Positions 19,908 through 29,828 are shown, counted from the first letter of the stretch. The stretch: DNA of 64,000 bases from Pseudomonadota bacterium (GCA_029782295.1 JAKOVB010000020.1:1-64000), one strand, 5' to 3'. Translations and numbers: made by a program. Notes: generated by a model not told the origin, from the letters alone.

Positions 19908-21185
19908 TCAGTTCATCCACGGGCCCCATGCGGGCTCCCGCACATCACCACCGGCCTCACTGAGACGCTGCCTGGTGCGGCCGTCGGCAGATACGATGGA
20001 CAGCACGCCTCTGCCGTTGATGTTGGTGGCATACAGAATCATTCTGCCATTCGGGGCAAAACTAGGCGACTCGTCCTGAGCAGAGTCGCTCAACAACTGC
20101 ACCTGCCCGGTCGACAACTCCTGCTGTGCGACCCGGAAACGTCCGGCCTCTCGGCGGATAAAGGTCAGCAGCTTGCCGTCAGGCGACAGGTGCGGACTCA
20201 CATTATAACTGCCTTCAAAGGTCACGCGTTGTGCGTCCCCCCCCAGGGTAGACATTCGGTATATCTGCGGGCTGCCGCCACGATCCGAAGTGAAATACAC
20301 CCATTTGCCGTCCGGCGACCATTCAGGTTCGGTATCAATCGCGCTGCTGTGTGACAACTGATGCAGGCCGGTACCGTCCGCGTTGATCAGGTAGATCTGG
20401 GAATTGGCGGCATAGGTCAGCACGATCGCCAGACGAGAACCATCCGGCGACCAGCAGGGCGCGCTGTTGTTTCCCTTGAAGTTGGCGAGCACCTGACGCT
20501 GCCCCGTGACCAGGGACTGAACGTAAACCACCGGTTTCTTCTTTTCGAAGGAGACATAGGCCAGCTTGGTACCGTCCGGCGACCAGGAGGGCGAAATAAT
20601 GGGCTCGGTCGATGACAGCACGGTCTGACCATTGCCGCCGTCGGCATCAGCCACCTGCAACTGGAAGCGATTGCCCTGCTTGACGATGTAGGTGATCCGC
20701 GTAGCGAAAACCCCTTTTTCACCAGTCATCTTCTCGTAGATCACATCGGCGATCTTGTGCGCAGTCATGCGCAACTGGGACGGCGCAATATCGTATTCCA
20801 GACCCGCCAACGGAGACTGCTTGAGTACATCCAGAAGCCGGAAAGAGACTTTCAGCCTGTTGTTAACCTGCTGCTCGACCTTGCCGATGACCAGCGCTTG
20901 CGCCTGTAACGCAGCCCAGTCAGAAAACTTGACTTCAGCCAGTTCATGCGGCTGGTTGACTACGCCACGGGTCTCGAGGGCGCGGAACAGGCCGCTGCGA
21001 CGCAGGTCGGCGCTAATAATGGCCGCCAGGCTGTCATTCTGGGAAACAGTCTGAGCGAACGGAACCACGGCAATGGGAATCTGCTGTGCAGCCCCGCCGA
21101 CAATTTCGATATCCAGCGCGGCCTCGGCTTTGCCAAAAACGACGGTCAGAAAAATCAGAGAGCAATAGAGTGCTTTTTTTAGCAT
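19908..21185 (-). CDS. tolB: Tol-Pal periplasmic beta-propeller protein TolB
   Basis: 425 residues with a signal peptide ending near GKAEA. The N-terminal TolB_N domain covers roughly 25-150. A six-bladed propeller follows, built from repeats such as PSWSPDGTKLAYVSF, PCWSPDGSRLAIVLT, PEWSPDGKWVYFTSD and PHLSPDGKLLTFI. It exchanges between Pal and TolA/OmpA-type partners. Located between tolA and pal. Confidence 0.96.
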   Translation of the reverse strand: MLKKALYCSLIFLTVVFGKAEAALDIEIVGGAAQQIPIAVVPFAQTVSQNDSLAAIISADLRRSGLFRALETRGVVNQPHELAEVKFSDWAALQAQALVIGKVEQQVNNRLKVSFRLLDVLKQSPLAGLEYDIAPSQLRMTAHKIADVIYEKMTGEKGVFATRITYIVKQGNRFQLQVADADGGNGQTVLSSTEPIISPSWSPDGTKLAYVSFEKKKPVVYVQSLVTGQRQVLANFKGNNSAPCWSPDGSRLAIVLTYAANSQIYLINADGTGLHQLSHSSAIDTEPEWSPDGKWVYFTSDRGGSPQIYRMSTLGGDAQRVTFEGSYNVSPHLSPDGKLLTFIRREAGRFRVAQQELSTGQVQLLSDSAQDESPSFAPNGRMILYATNINGRGVLSIVSADGRTRQRLSEAGGDVREPAWGPWMN

Positions 21186-21199
21186 GGCGTCATTATAAA

Positions 21200-22003
21200 T
21201 CAGTTGTTATCGTTAGGCCGGAACTTCAGGCTTAGGTCCCGGAAACTGGCAAAAAGTTCCGGCTCCTTCGGGATGGGCAACGGCTGCGCTTGCAGAATGG
21301 CACGCTCAACAGCCTGATCGCAGGCAGCTATACCGCTGGATTTCTGCAGGCGCGGACTACCGATGACTTCACCGGTTGGCATCAAAGCAATTCCGAAATC
21401 CACCACCGGCTTACCAGTACCGCATACCTGCGGATTCACGTAACGCTTGATCTTGGCCACGATCCTGGCCTTGGCCGCGTCCAGCGCGCCACTCAACGCT
21501 GCAGCCTGTTGCGCCTGGGCATTCTTCGCTGCCGCGAGCTGCTGAACTTCCTGATTCTGGATCTGCGCAGCGTCATCTTCAGCCAACATGGACCGCTTCA
21601 GTTCTTCCAGACGCTTCTCTTCTTCCTTTTTCGCCAGCACCTTCGGGTCCGGCTTGGGCTTTTCTTCCTTGGGCTTCGGTTTGGGTTCCGGTTCCGGCCT
21701 GGCCTTGACCGGCGGTTTGGCCTTGACCTGAATCTCAGCCTTGGGCTCTGGCTGGGGCGGCGGCTCCGGCCTGGGTTCTGGCTTGGGCTCCACCACCGGT
21801 TCCGGCTTGGGGGGCGCCGGCGGGGGAGTCACTTTCTGCACCGGCAGGTTATCCCACAACTCCACCTCGGCCACCTGCATGGCCGGCTGGGTTTTCCAGC
21901 TGAACGTCATCACCAGCAGCAGAAAAAAAACACCATGGACCACCAGCGACAAGGCACCTGCCTGCCACATGACGGGGTTTTCACGCTGGCGGATCATCCT
22001 CAT
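21200..22003 (-). CDS. tolA: Tol system inner-membrane spanning protein TolA
   Basis: 267 residues. One N-terminal membrane segment (SLVVHGVFFLLLVMTF), a long Pro/Lys/Glu-rich extended segment (about 55-135), a short helical Ala/Gln-rich region and the C-terminal TolA/TonB-like domain with one Cys pair (VCGTGKP ... IAACDQAVERAI). Domain II is dominated by KPEP-type repeats rather than the long Ala/Lys helix of E. coli TolA, so the protein is shorter than the 421-residue enterobacterial form. Confidence 0.93.
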   Translation of the reverse strand: MRMIRQRENPVMWQAGALSLVVHGVFFLLLVMTFSWKTQPAMQVAEVELWDNLPVQKVTPPPAPPKPEPVVEPKPEPRPEPPPQPEPKAEIQVKAKPPVKARPEPEPKPKPKEEKPKPDPKVLAKKEEEKRLEELKRSMLAEDDAAQIQNQEVQQLAAAKNAQAQQAAALSGALDAAKARIVAKIKRYVNPQVCGTGKPVVDFGIALMPTGEVIGSPRLQKSSGIAACDQAVERAILQAQPLPIPKEPELFASFRDLSLKFRPNDNN

Positions 22004-22013
22004 GCGGGCAACA

Positions 22014-22409
22014 TCACTTCAACGGTTGCAACAGCAGCCCGACCTTCTCGACCCGGCCCTGCTTGAGCATATCCATGACGCCGATCAGATCCTCGTAGCG
22101 CACGCTCTTGTCGGCAGCGATCACCACAGCCTGCTGCGCATCCTTGGTGATTTTCTGGCGGATGGCATACAAGGCCTCGTCTCGCTGCATGCGGCGACCG
22201 TCCACTTCCAGACTCTTGTCGGCCTTGACCGTCACCACCACGAGGGCGGCAGCCTGTTTCAAGGCTTGCCCGACCTTGGGCAACTCGACCACTCCGGGGT
22301 TGGTCATTGGTGCAGTGATCATGAAGATCACCAGCAACACCAGCGTGACGTCGATGTAGGGCACGACGTTGATCTGGTTCATCAGACGGCGGGAACGGCG
22401 GCGGCTCAC
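22014..22409 (-). CDS. tolR: Tol system proton channel subunit TolR
   Basis: 131 residues of the ExbD/TolR family. The single membrane helix with the essential Asp is in VVPYIDVTLVLLVIFMIT, followed by the periplasmic domain (VVIAADKSVRYEDLIGVMDMLK). It lies 3 bases after tolQ and 10 bases before tolA. Confidence 0.96.
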   Translation of the reverse strand: MSRRRSRRLMNQINVVPYIDVTLVLLVIFMITAPMTNPGVVELPKVGQALKQAAALVVVTVKADKSLEVDGRRMQRDEALYAIRQKITKDAQQAVVIAADKSVRYEDLIGVMDMLKQGRVEKVGLLLQPLK

Positions 22410-22412
22410 GGC

Positions 22413-23087
22413 TTAGCCCTTGCGCTGCAGGATGTTGGTGAATTCTTCGATAAAGCTCTCGTAACGCACCGCAAGCCGGTCCACATTCGCCGTGAAGCGG
22501 TTGTAAGCGATCACGGCAGGGATCGCCGCGAACAGGCCCATGGCCGTTGCGATCAGGGCTTCGGAAATACCGGGCGCCACATGGGCCAACGTTGCCTGCG
22601 CCACGTTAGCCAGGCCACGGAACGAATTCATGATGCCCCAGACGGTGCCAAACAGACCGATATATGGGCTGACGGAGCCGACCGAGGCCAGGAACGGCAA
22701 ATGCGCATCCAACTCATCCATCTCGCGGTTATAGGCGGCACGCATGGCACGGCGGGCGCCTTCCATGATGTCGCTGGCCTCCATACCCCCCTGCCGCTTG
22801 AGTTTGGTGTACTCCTTGAACCCGGCCTCGAAAATCGCGGACATGCCCTGCGCCCGGCGACGACCGGAACTCAGGCTCTCATACAGCTTGTTTAGATCGC
22901 CGCCGTTCCAGAAGGCATGCTCAAAGGCATCCGCCTCGTCACCGGCACGATATAGCATGGAGACCTTGATGAAGATGTACCACCAGGAAACCAGGGAAGC
23001 CAGCAACAGCAAAGTCATCACCGCCTGCACCGGCAGCGTGGCGCCTGATACCAGGCTGAACAGCGACATGTCTTGAGCAATATTCAT
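22413..23087 (-). CDS. tolQ: Tol system proton channel subunit TolQ
   Basis: 224 residues of the MotA/TolQ/ExbB family with three membrane helices. The conserved SVSPYIGLFGTVWGIMNSF and GISEALIATAMGLFAAIPAVIAYN are present. The start overlaps the ybgC stop by ATGA. Confidence 0.96.
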   Translation of the reverse strand: MNIAQDMSLFSLVSGATLPVQAVMTLLLLASLVSWWYIFIKVSMLYRAGDEADAFEHAFWNGGDLNKLYESLSSGRRRAQGMSAIFEAGFKEYTKLKRQGGMEASDIMEGARRAMRAAYNREMDELDAHLPFLASVGSVSPYIGLFGTVWGIMNSFRGLANVAQATLAHVAPGISEALIATAMGLFAAIPAVIAYNRFTANVDRLAVRYESFIEEFTNILQRKG

Positions 23088-23488
23088 GCAAACTCCGTCA
23101 TTTTTTCACGTATGACCGGCGGCAAGGCCACCGGCCGGAATTTCCCAGCATCCACGCAGACCACTTCCACCAGGCCCTCGGTCAGGGTTTCCTCCCCGCG
23201 ACGGATCACCTGACGGAAGCGCATCAGGCTGCGGCCGACTTCCTCGATGTTAGAAACGACCTGCAACGCATCGTCGAACACCGCCGGCTTGAGATATCGC
23301 ACCCGCACTTCACGCACGACGAAGATGACCCCGAGATTGCGCCGAAGTTCATTCTGGCCGAAACCCAAACTACGCAGCCACTCGGTGCGCGCGCGCTCCA
23401 TGAAGCGCAGGTAATTGGCGTGGTAAACCACGCCACCACCATCCGTATCCTCGTAATAGACCCGCACGGGCCAGTGGAATTTATTCAT
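23084..23488 (-). CDS. ybgC: Tol-Pal-associated acyl-CoA thioesterase YbgC
   Basis: Hot-dog fold thioesterase of 134 residues from ATG 23488 ([16 protein letters not shown]). The catalytic Asp is in [27 protein letters not shown], the family signature. The frame continues upstream, but that part lies inside ruvB in another frame. Its start overlaps the ruvB end by 8 bases and its stop overlaps tolQ by 4, so it links the ruv and tol groups. Confidence 0.95.
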   Translation of the reverse strand: MNKFHWPVRVYYEDTDGGGVVYHANYLRFMERARTEWLRSLGFGQNELRRNLGVIFVVREVRVRYLKPAVFDDALQVVSNIEEVGRSLMRFRQVIRRGEETLTEGLVEVVCVDAGKFRPVALPPVIREKMTEFA

Positions 23489-24515
23489 CGAACAGTTGGC
23501 CAATCGTGTTGGGCGGCGCCTGCAGTCCGAAGTGCTGATAGGCCAGCTGCGTGGCCACCCGTCCACGCGGTGTCCGCATCAGATACCCCTGCTGGATCAG
23601 GTACGGCTCCAGCACGTCCTCGATGGTGTCACGCTCTTCACCGATGGCCGCCGCCAGGTTATCAAGGCCGACCGGTCCGCCGCCGAACTTCTCCAGCACG
23701 GCCTGCAACAGCTTGCGATCCATGACGTCGAAGCCCAACTTGTCGACATCGAGCATCTTCAATGCCGCGTCCGCGATTTCCGCCGACACGGTGCCGTCAC
23801 TCTTGACCTGCGCATAGTCGCGCACGCGCCGCAACAGGCGGTTGGCGATCCGCGGGGTCCCCCGGGAACGCCTGGCGATTTCCAGCGCCCCATCCTCGAC
23901 CATGTCCACGCCAAGCAGGCCGGCAGAACGATGCACGATGCGGCCAAGCTCTGCAGGAGTATAGAACTCCAGGCGGGCGACAATACCGAAACGGTCGCGC
24001 AGCGGATTGGTCAGCATGCCGGCACGGGTGGTTGCACCTACCAGCGTGAAGGGGGGCAGATCCAGGCGCACCGAGCGCGCTGCCGGGCCCTCGCCGATCA
24101 TGATATCGAGGCGATAATCCTCCATCGCGGGGTAAAGGATTTCCTCGACCACGGGCGACAGCCGGTGGATTTCGTCGATGAACAGGACATCGTTGGGTTC
24201 GAGGTTGGTCAGCAACGCGGCAAGGTCACCGGCACGTTCCAGCACCGGGCCGGAGGTCTGGCGCAGGTTCACCCCCATCTCGCGCGAGATGATGTGGGCC
24301 AGCGTGGTTTTTCCCAGGCCAGGCGGCCCGAACAGCAACACATGGTCCAGCGCCTCGGAACGTCCACGGGCCGCGTTGATGAAGATTTCCAGCTGGCTGC
24401 GCGCTTTTTCCTGCCCGATGTATTCATCGAGCACCTTGGGGCGCAGAGCGCGCTCCTGCGCCTCTTCCTCGCGCCCCAGCGGTTCGGCGGCAATTAAACG
24501 GTCGGTTTCGATCAT
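23481..24515 (-). CDS. ruvB: Holliday-junction branch-migration ATPase RuvB
   Basis: 344-residue AAA+ motor. Walker [10 protein letters not shown], Walker [10 protein letters not shown], sensor GATTRAG, and the C-terminal winged-helix DNA-binding domain ending near RTPRGRVAT. The start overlaps the ruvA stop by ATGA. Confidence 0.97.
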   Translation of the reverse strand: MIETDRLIAAEPLGREEEAQERALRPKVLDEYIGQEKARSQLEIFINAARGRSEALDHVLLFGPPGLGKTTLAHIISREMGVNLRQTSGPVLERAGDLAALLTNLEPNDVLFIDEIHRLSPVVEEILYPAMEDYRLDIMIGEGPAARSVRLDLPPFTLVGATTRAGMLTNPLRDRFGIVARLEFYTPAELGRIVHRSAGLLGVDMVEDGALEIARRSRGTPRIANRLLRRVRDYAQVKSDGTVSAEIADAALKMLDVDKLGFDVMDRKLLQAVLEKFGGGPVGLDNLAAAIGEERDTIEDVLEPYLIQQGYLMRTPRGRVATQLAYQHFGLQAPPNTIGQLFDE

Positions 24516-25099
24516 ACTTTGGACAGCGATTTAAGCGCCTGTCGGATCCCTTCGGAAACGGCCAGTCCGGCCGGCAATTGTTTGACGGCGGCCAGTGCCT
24601 CGCGCTCATTGTAGCCCAAGGCCAGCAGTGCGTTCAGCACATCGCTGCCGACCGGACGCGCATCCCCGCCAGCCAGCAGGGCCGGTGCAGAAGGTTCGAA
24701 ACCCAGCTTACCCTTCAGTTCCAGCAACAGACGCTCGGCGGTTTTCTTGCCGATGCCGGGAATCCGCACCAGCAACGCAGCTTCCTGTAGCGCAATCGCC
24801 TCGGCGAGATCTTCCGCCGACATGCCGGACAATATCCCCAGCGCAGACTTAGCGCCGATCCCGTTGACCTTGAGCAACTGGCGGAAAGTCGCACGTTCCC
24901 GGTCAGTCGCGAAGCCATACAGCAACTGGGCGTCCTCGCGCACGACGAAATGCGTGAGCAATACGACCTTTTCTCCGGTCGCCGGCAAATTGTAGAAAGT
25001 GCTCATCGGCACCTCGACCTCGTAACCGACGCCGTTCACATCGACCAACAGGAAAGGCGGGGTTTTTTCCAGCAAAGTGCCATGCAGGCGTCCGATCAT
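24512..25099 (-). CDS. ruvA: Holliday-junction-binding subunit RuvA
   Basis: 195 residues: OB-fold domain ([21 protein letters not shown]), tandem helix-hairpin-helix motifs ([41 protein letters not shown]) and the C-terminal RuvB-binding domain ([16 protein letters not shown]). It overlaps ruvB downstream and the UbiA-like gene upstream, each by 4 bases. Confidence 0.97.
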   Translation of the reverse strand: MIGRLHGTLLEKTPPFLLVDVNGVGYEVEVPMSTFYNLPATGEKVVLLTHFVVREDAQLLYGFATDRERATFRQLLKVNGIGAKSALGILSGMSAEDLAEAIALQEAALLVRIPGIGKKTAERLLLELKGKLGFEPSAPALLAGGDARPVGSDVLNALLALGYNEREALAAVKQLPAGLAVSEGIRQALKSLSKV

Positions 25100-26049
25100 G
25101 GGGCCTCCAGAAAGAGTATCAGGGTCAGCAGCACGCCGTGCGCGAGCATGGCGGCCAAGGTCAGCCGGATCGCCGGCAAGAGTTTCGCAGGCACTGTAGC
25201 AAACTGGATCAGTTCACGGGATGCGACCAGCGACAACCCCAGCGGCAGCGCAGACAGCATGGCCAGCGCGGGCAGCAACCGGGCCATGACGGCAAGTGAC
25301 AAACCTGCAAGTGCGAGGAAAACGATCATGGGGTACCCCAAGGCCGCCCGCTCCGGGGATAGCCGTACGACCCAATGGCGTTTTCCCGCAGCGGCGTCGG
25401 CTTTTCGATCCGGAAACTGGTTGATGTACAGCAGGTTGGTGACCAGCAGCGCATAGGGCAGGCCGGTCCAGACCGGCTGCCAGGCAAAGGCCTGACGCTG
25501 CACGAAGTCCGCGCCGACCACCACGCCGAGGAAACCGGCGAACACGCACCATTCCCCCCATCCTCGACTGTTCAGGCTGAGGGGCTTTGCGGAATAAGCC
25601 CAGCCCACCAGTACGCCGCAAGCTCCGATGACCAGCAAGCCACCTCCACATTGCACCGCCAGCCATAGCCCCCCGGCCACGGCGAGAGCCAGCAAGGCAT
25701 AGCCATATCGGCCGGTCTGCCGGTCCGTCAGCACGCCATTCTGGATAAACCGGCTACCGCCGGTAAAGGGAAACAGCCGCTCGGTATTGCTTGCATCGGT
25801 GCCGTTCAGGGCATCGTAATAATCGTTCAGCACATTTGCCGCAGCATGCAGCGTCATTGCCAGCAGGAGCGTCACCAACACCAGAAGGCCATTCAAACTC
25901 ACCCCGCCGTATCCTGCCGAGGCCAGTCCGATCAGGCATGCCACCAGCGTCGCAGTGAGGAAAGGAGGGCGCGTAGCGGCAAAGTAACGTGCCATCGGGT
26001 TGCGATAGCGATCGAGCGACGGCTCCATCGGCAAGGTTTGCCCGGTCAA
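25096..26049 (-). CDS. UbiA-superfamily prenyltransferase, MenA-like
   Basis: 317 residues, about eight or nine membrane helices. The first Asp-rich motif is [11 protein letters not shown] and the second is [17 protein letters not shown], as in UbiA/MenA-type enzymes that attach a polyprenyl chain to an aromatic ring. Downstream QERAALG-like spacing and the ENVLND-type context resemble MenA (dihydroxynaphthoate polyprenyltransferase) more than UbiA, but the substrate is not readable from sequence. Start ATG 26049 overlaps the ruvC stop (ATGA); in-frame ATGs at codons 8 and 19 are alternatives. Its stop overlaps the ruvA start (ATGA). No other quinone genes are in the window. Confidence 0.82.
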   Translation of the reverse strand: MTGQTLPMEPSLDRYRNPMARYFAATRPPFLTATLVACLIGLASAGYGGVSLNGLLVLVTLLLAMTLHAAANVLNDYYDALNGTDASNTERLFPFTGGSRFIQNGVLTDRQTGRYGYALLALAVAGGLWLAVQCGGGLLVIGACGVLVGWAYSAKPLSLNSRGWGEWCVFAGFLGVVVGADFVQRQAFAWQPVWTGLPYALLVTNLLYINQFPDRKADAAAGKRHWVVRLSPERAALGYPMIVFLALAGLSLAVMARLLPALAMLSALPLGLSLVASRELIQFATVPAKLLPAIRLTLAAMLAHGVLLTLILFLEAP

Positions 26050-26573
26050 ACCAGCCTCCCCCCTCGCACACGGAATCCAGCAGTCGCAAGCTTGCCCAGC
26101 CCCTGCCCCCCATGGGCGTGGCAGATGGCGACTGCAAGGGCATCGGCAGAGTCAGCCTTGGGCGCTACCGGCAACACCAGCAAGCGCTTGACCATTTCCT
26201 GCACCTGCTCCTTTGCGGCGTGACCGTTGCCGACCACGGACTGCTTGACCTGCAAGGCGGTATATTCCGCCACCGGCAGGTCACGCAGCACGGCAGCGGA
26301 TATCGCGGCGCCACGCGCCTGGCCCAGCAGCAGGGTAGATTGAGGATTGACGTTCACGAACACTTTTTCGATCGCAACCTGTTCCGGTTGGTAAGTCGCA
26401 ATCACTTCCGCAAGCCCCTCAAGAATCACCTTGAGCCGACCCGGCAGCTCACCCCCGGAACCGGTGCGTATCGTACCGCTGGCCACATAGGCCAGCTTTT
26501 CACCGGTCTTTTCGATCACCCCGAACCCGGTATTCTGCAGGCCGGGGTCGATACCGAGGATACGGACAGTCAT
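26046..26573 (-). CDS. ruvC: Holliday-junction endonuclease RuvC
   Basis: 175 residues, RNase H fold. The acidic catalytic residues lie in [17 protein letters not shown] (first Asp), AIEKVFVN (Glu) and [14 protein letters not shown] (Asp pair). The start shares one base with the yebC stop (TAATG), and its end overlaps the prenyltransferase. Confidence 0.96.
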   Translation of the reverse strand: MTVRILGIDPGLQNTGFGVIEKTGEKLAYVASGTIRTGSGGELPGRLKVILEGLAEVIATYQPEQVAIEKVFVNVNPQSTLLLGQARGAAISAAVLRDLPVAEYTALQVKQSVVGNGHAAKEQVQEMVKRLLVLPVAPKADSADALAVAICHAHGGQGLGKLATAGFRVRGGRLV

Positions 26574-27298
26574 TACTCCTCGATGACTGCAGACGTGTAG
26601 ACATCCTGCACGTCGTCGAGGTCGTCGAGGGCGTCCAGCAGTTTCTGCATTTTCACGGCATCGTCGCCGGTGAACACGGTTTCATTGTTTGGCTTCATGG
26701 TCACTTCGCCCATTTCCGCCTTGAGACCTGCCGCCTCCAGGGCCTCCTTGACGGCGGTGAAGTCGTTGGGGGCGGTAATCACTTCCACGCTCCCGTCGTC
26801 GTTGCTGATCACGTCCTCGGCACCTGCCTCCAATGCCGCTTCCATGATTTTGTCCTCATCTGCGCCCGGCGCGAACAACAGCGTCCCGCAGTGCTTGAAC
26901 AGGAACGCCACGGAACCATCCGTCCCCAGGTTGCCGCCGTACTTGCTGAATGCGTGACGCACGTCTGCGACCGTCCGCTGACGGTTGTCGGTCAGGCAGT
27001 CGACCATCACCGCAGCGCCGTTGAGGCCATAGCCCTCATAACGGATTTCTTCGTAGTTGACGCCTTCCAGCTGCCCGGAACCGCGCTTGACTGCGTTTTC
27101 GATGTTGTCCTTCGGCATGGATTCCGCCTTGGCCTTTTCAATGGCCATGCGGAGTCGGGGATTGATTGCGGGGTCACCGCCGCCGAGCTTTGCCGCGACG
27201 GTAATTTCCTTGATCAGACGGGTAAAAATCTTGCCGCGCTTGGCGTCCTGACGACCCTTGCGATGCTGGATATTGGCCCATTTGCTGTGACCTGCCAT
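26573..27298 (-). CDS. yebC: YebC/TACO1-family regulatory/translation factor
   Basis: 241 residues starting [23 protein letters not shown], the invariant YebC opening. Members have been described as transcriptional regulators and, more recently, as helping ribosomes through difficult peptide stretches; which applies here is unknown. It heads the run yebC-ruvC-(prenyltransferase)-ruvA-ruvB-ybgC-tol. Confidence 0.96.
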   Translation of the reverse strand: MAGHSKWANIQHRKGRQDAKRGKIFTRLIKEITVAAKLGGGDPAINPRLRMAIEKAKAESMPKDNIENAVKRGSGQLEGVNYEEIRYEGYGLNGAAVMVDCLTDNRQRTVADVRHAFSKYGGNLGTDGSVAFLFKHCGTLLFAPGADEDKIMEAALEAGAEDVISNDDGSVEVITAPNDFTAVKEALEAAGLKAEMGEVTMKPNNETVFTGDDAVKMQKLLDALDDLDDVQDVYTSAVIEE

Positions 27299-27361
27299 GC
27301 TATAAAATCCTCTAATCTGCTGAAATGCCAGAATTTTATCACAGGCCGCTGCCGGGCTTCG

Positions 27362-28279
27362 CTAGTCCTGACCGATCGCCGGCTCGACCTCTTCGTGACG
27401 TTTCATCCCGCGGATCGACAGGATCACCAACGCTGACCCGATCAGCAGCATGCCGGCCGCCTCCATGGCAGAGGGGCGCTCCCCCAGGTCCCACCAGGCC
27501 GCAAGGACACCGATGACCGGCGTCAGCAACGAGATCATGCTGGCAACACCGGCCGGCAGGCGCTGCAGCGCATATAACCACAGCAGCCAGGCCAACGCGT
27601 TACAGGCGATAATGTTATAGAGCAATCCGCCGGTGAAATAAGGCGTCCAGTGAATGGGTTGTGCTGGAACGACCAGCGCGACAGCCACCAGCGGCAGCGA
27701 ACCCAACAGCATCTGCCAGGCCGTGAGCGATAACAGATCGAGTTCCGGCGCACGATGGTGCAGCTTTTTGGCAATGATCACCGCGAGCGCCCAACTGACG
27801 CCTGCCAATACCGCCAGCCCCATGCTGAACAGGTCGCTGCCGAGATGCAGCGGATCCAGAATGAGGAGCAATCCCGTGACCGAAGCCAGCGCTGCCAGCC
27901 ATTGCGTGCCACGAATCTTCTCTCCGAGCATCGGCCAAGCCAGCACCATCACCCAGAACGGCATGGTATAGGTCAGCACGGCGGTCTTCCCGGCGCCGCC
28001 CTCGACCAGGGCCCAGATGATAAGCCCGGTAAATCCGCAGGTCTGAAGAACACCCAACAGGATCAGCGTCGGCAATTCGGCGATCCTGAGCGGTCTTCTC
28101 ATCACCAGCAGCAAGGCGAACAGGCAAACCCCACCAAAAAACGTACGCATGGCACCGAACTGGAACGGTCCGACATCTGCCAGCGCACGCTTCATGACCA
28201 CCCAGTTATAGCCCCAGAGCACCGCCAGCAGAAGCAAGGCTGACACTGCACGGATCGTCGCTTTCGATGAATTCTGCAT
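27362..28279 (-). CDS. EamA-family drug/metabolite exporter (DMT)
   Basis: About 305 residues with ten predicted membrane helices in two EamA repeats (first around LLLLAVLWGYNWVVMKRALA, second around GMLLIGSALVILS). ATG 28279 has an AAGGA site 4-5 bases upstream. An upstream ATG at 28318 also has a purine-rich site and would add 13 residues. It follows a MarR-family gene and an NTF2-like gene on the same strand and may be under that regulator. Substrate unknown. Confidence 0.87.
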   Translation of the reverse strand: MQNSSKATIRAVSALLLLAVLWGYNWVVMKRALADVGPFQFGAMRTFFGGVCLFALLLVMRRPLRIAELPTLILLGVLQTCGFTGLIIWALVEGGAGKTAVLTYTMPFWVMVLAWPMLGEKIRGTQWLAALASVTGLLLILDPLHLGSDLFSMGLAVLAGVSWALAVIIAKKLHHRAPELDLLSLTAWQMLLGSLPLVAVALVVPAQPIHWTPYFTGGLLYNIIACNALAWLLWLYALQRLPAGVASMISLLTPVIGVLAAWWDLGERPSAMEAAGMLLIGSALVILSIRGMKRHEEVEPAIGQD

Positions 28280-28346
28280 GTTGTCCTTGATGATATCGTG
28301 AGCACGGAATGCATGCATCCCGTCCCTGCATCGACTTATTTTCCCC

Positions 28347-28730
28347 TCAGTTCCAGATATGGCTCATCAATTTCCATTGCCCGTCGGGTTGCTTGCGATG
28401 CAGCAACATCAGGCTGCCGCCTATGCTTTGGCGATTTCCGTCAGCACCGGGGAGGGTCACACCCCACCTGCAGCGCTGATAGGCAAGATTCTGGTCGACA
28501 CCGGCCTCCAACTGCTCGATGGTATGGCCTGTCGCGCCCATATCGAACAGGGATTGCCAGAATGCGCGGATTTCTTCTGCGCCTGTGACCTGAGGGCCAC
28601 CCGCTGGCATGATGGTTGCCGCCGCATCGTACATCGCAGCGACCTCAGCGGCCTGTCCACGATTGAATGCGTCGTTCCATCGATTATTCAGCGCCTGCAG
28701 GACGGTGGAAATTTCACTTGCTGTTTGCAT
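28347..28730 (-). CDS. NTF2-like SnoaL/DUF4440-type small protein
   Basis: 127 residues. The alpha+beta cone fold is suggested by an N-terminal helix (VLQALNNRWNDAFNRGQAAEVAAMY), TIMPAGGPQVTGAEEIRAFWQSLFD, and a terminal strand GQWKLMSHIWN. Members include isomerases and orphan binding proteins, and no function can be assigned. It starts 3 bases after the MarR-family stop, so it is almost certainly in that operon. Confidence 0.8.
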   Translation of the reverse strand: MQTASEISTVLQALNNRWNDAFNRGQAAEVAAMYDAAATIMPAGGPQVTGAEEIRAFWQSLFDMGATGHTIEQLEAGVDQNLAYQRCRWGVTLPGADGNRQSIGGSLMLLHRKQPDGQWKLMSHIWN

Positions 28731-28733
28731 TCA

Positions 28734-29279
28734 TCACTCCTCATGGTTTTCTGGTTGATCTGCCGGGCCATCCCGGCCGAGCAGTGCCGGTGAACCGGCA
28801 TGCACGATCTTCAACATCGACTGCAGTTGCTCCCTCCCTGCCTCGTCAAGGCCGGACATCAGTTGCCGAATGCGCCGGTAGTAATCCGGCATGACCTCAT
28901 CCAGTGTCGCCTGCCCCGCATCGGTCAGAGAAACCGTCACGCGACGGCCGTCTTCCAGGTCGGTCACCCGTCGCACCAGACCATCCCGTTCCAGCCCGTC
29001 GATCAGCCCGGTCATCGTCGCCCGGCTGACGCCGGCCTTTTCCGCGAGCTGCGAAGGGGCAGCCGACAGCGTCTCTTCCCGCATCAGCAGGAGCAGCACC
29101 CACCAGCGCCCCTGCAGCAACCCGTGCTGCTGCAGGCAGGCATCCAGGGCCATGGAAAGGTCGGTCGCCACCCGCAGCAGATGCAGAAAGGTCGCCACGG
29201 CAGTGACGTCGGCATCGGGGTAACGCCGGGCGAATTTGCCGAGAATTTCCGGTGTGGGCAGGTCACGTAACTGAAGCAT
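28734..29279 (-). CDS. MarR-family transcriptional regulator
   Basis: 181 residues. The winged helix is visible from PSQLAEKAGVSRATMTGLIDGLERDGLVRRV to the wing DLEDGRRVTVSLTDAG. MarR proteins bind short palindromes as dimers and often answer to phenolics or other small ligands. A 12-base palindrome lies in the promoter of this gene, so autoregulation is likely. The downstream NTF2-like and DMT genes are probable targets. The C-terminus has an Asp/Glu-rich tail beyond the core. Confidence 0.9.
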   Translation of the reverse strand: MLQLRDLPTPEILGKFARRYPDADVTAVATFLHLLRVATDLSMALDACLQQHGLLQGRWWVLLLLMREETLSAAPSQLAEKAGVSRATMTGLIDGLERDGLVRRVTDLEDGRRVTVSLTDAGQATLDEVMPDYYRRIRQLMSGLDEAGREQLQSMLKIVHAGSPALLGRDGPADQPENHEE

Positions 29280-29287
29280 GGGGACTG

Positions 29288-29315
29288 ATTATAATTAGCC
29301 GGCTAACTATGTCAA
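29288..29315 (-). promoter_or_regulatory. MarR-family gene promoter with operator in the spacer
   Basis: Consensus TTGACA (29310-29315) and TATAAT (29288-29293) on the minus strand, 16 bases apart. The spacer contains the perfect 12-base palindrome TTAGCCGGCTAA (29295-29306), a typical MarR-type site. Only 8 bases separate the -10 element from the ATG at 29279, so the transcript should start at or within about two bases of the start codon. Confidence 0.75.
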
Positions 29316-29393
29316 TCGCAACAAGCTTCCCCTTATGCAAAAAGAGAGTATATTTTCCAGAAAACCCACAAAAACAGAGCGCGGGAGGATGCC

Positions 29394-29828
29394 ATGAAAA
29401 CAGTACGTCAGCTGCTGGAAACCAAGGGACGCGAAATCATTTCAGTGTCGCCAGACAGCACCATTTACGAAGCGCTGGTGGTCATGGCCGACAAGCATAT
29501 CGGCGCGCTACTGGTCATGGATGAGGCTCGGCTGGCCGGGATACTCTCCGAACGGGACTACGCCCGCAGCGTGGCGCTCAAGGGCAAGACCAGCCGTGAC
29601 ACGAAGGTGCGGGAGATCATGACGCCGCATAACCTCCTGATCACGGTCTCGCCCAGCGAGACCGTAGAACAGTGCATGAATCTGATCAACGACAAGCGCA
29701 TCCGCCACCTGCCGGTGATGGAAGGCGGCAAGGTGATCGGCGTGCTGTCGATCGGGGATCTGGTCAAGGAAACCATCGCCCACCAGCGCTTCCTCATCGA
29801 CCAACTGGAGAGCTACATCAAGAGCTAG
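29394..29828 (+). CDS. Tandem CBS-domain protein
   Basis: 144 residues made almost only of two CBS motifs (about 8-60 and 75-130), e.g. GALLVMDEARLAGILSERDYAR and RIRHLPVMEGGKVIGVLSIGDLVKE. Stand-alone CBS pairs bind adenosyl ligands (AMP, ATP, SAM, NADH) and modulate partners; the partner here is unknown. A GGGAGG ribosome-binding site precedes the ATG. Divergent from the MarR gene. Its stop overlaps that of trhP by 3 bases. Confidence 0.92.
   Translation: MKTVRQLLETKGREIISVSPDSTIYEALVVMADKHIGALLVMDEARLAGILSERDYARSVALKGKTSRDTKVREIMTPHNLLITVSPSETVEQCMNLINDKRIRHLPVMEGGKVIGVLSIGDLVKETIAHQRFLIDQLESYIKS

Noticed and set aside
21640..21840. Repeat-rich DNA in tolA as a possible satellite or CRISPR
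   Set aside because: The repeats are codons for the KPEP-type linker of TolA and have no spacer structure. No CRISPR array was seen anywhere in the window.
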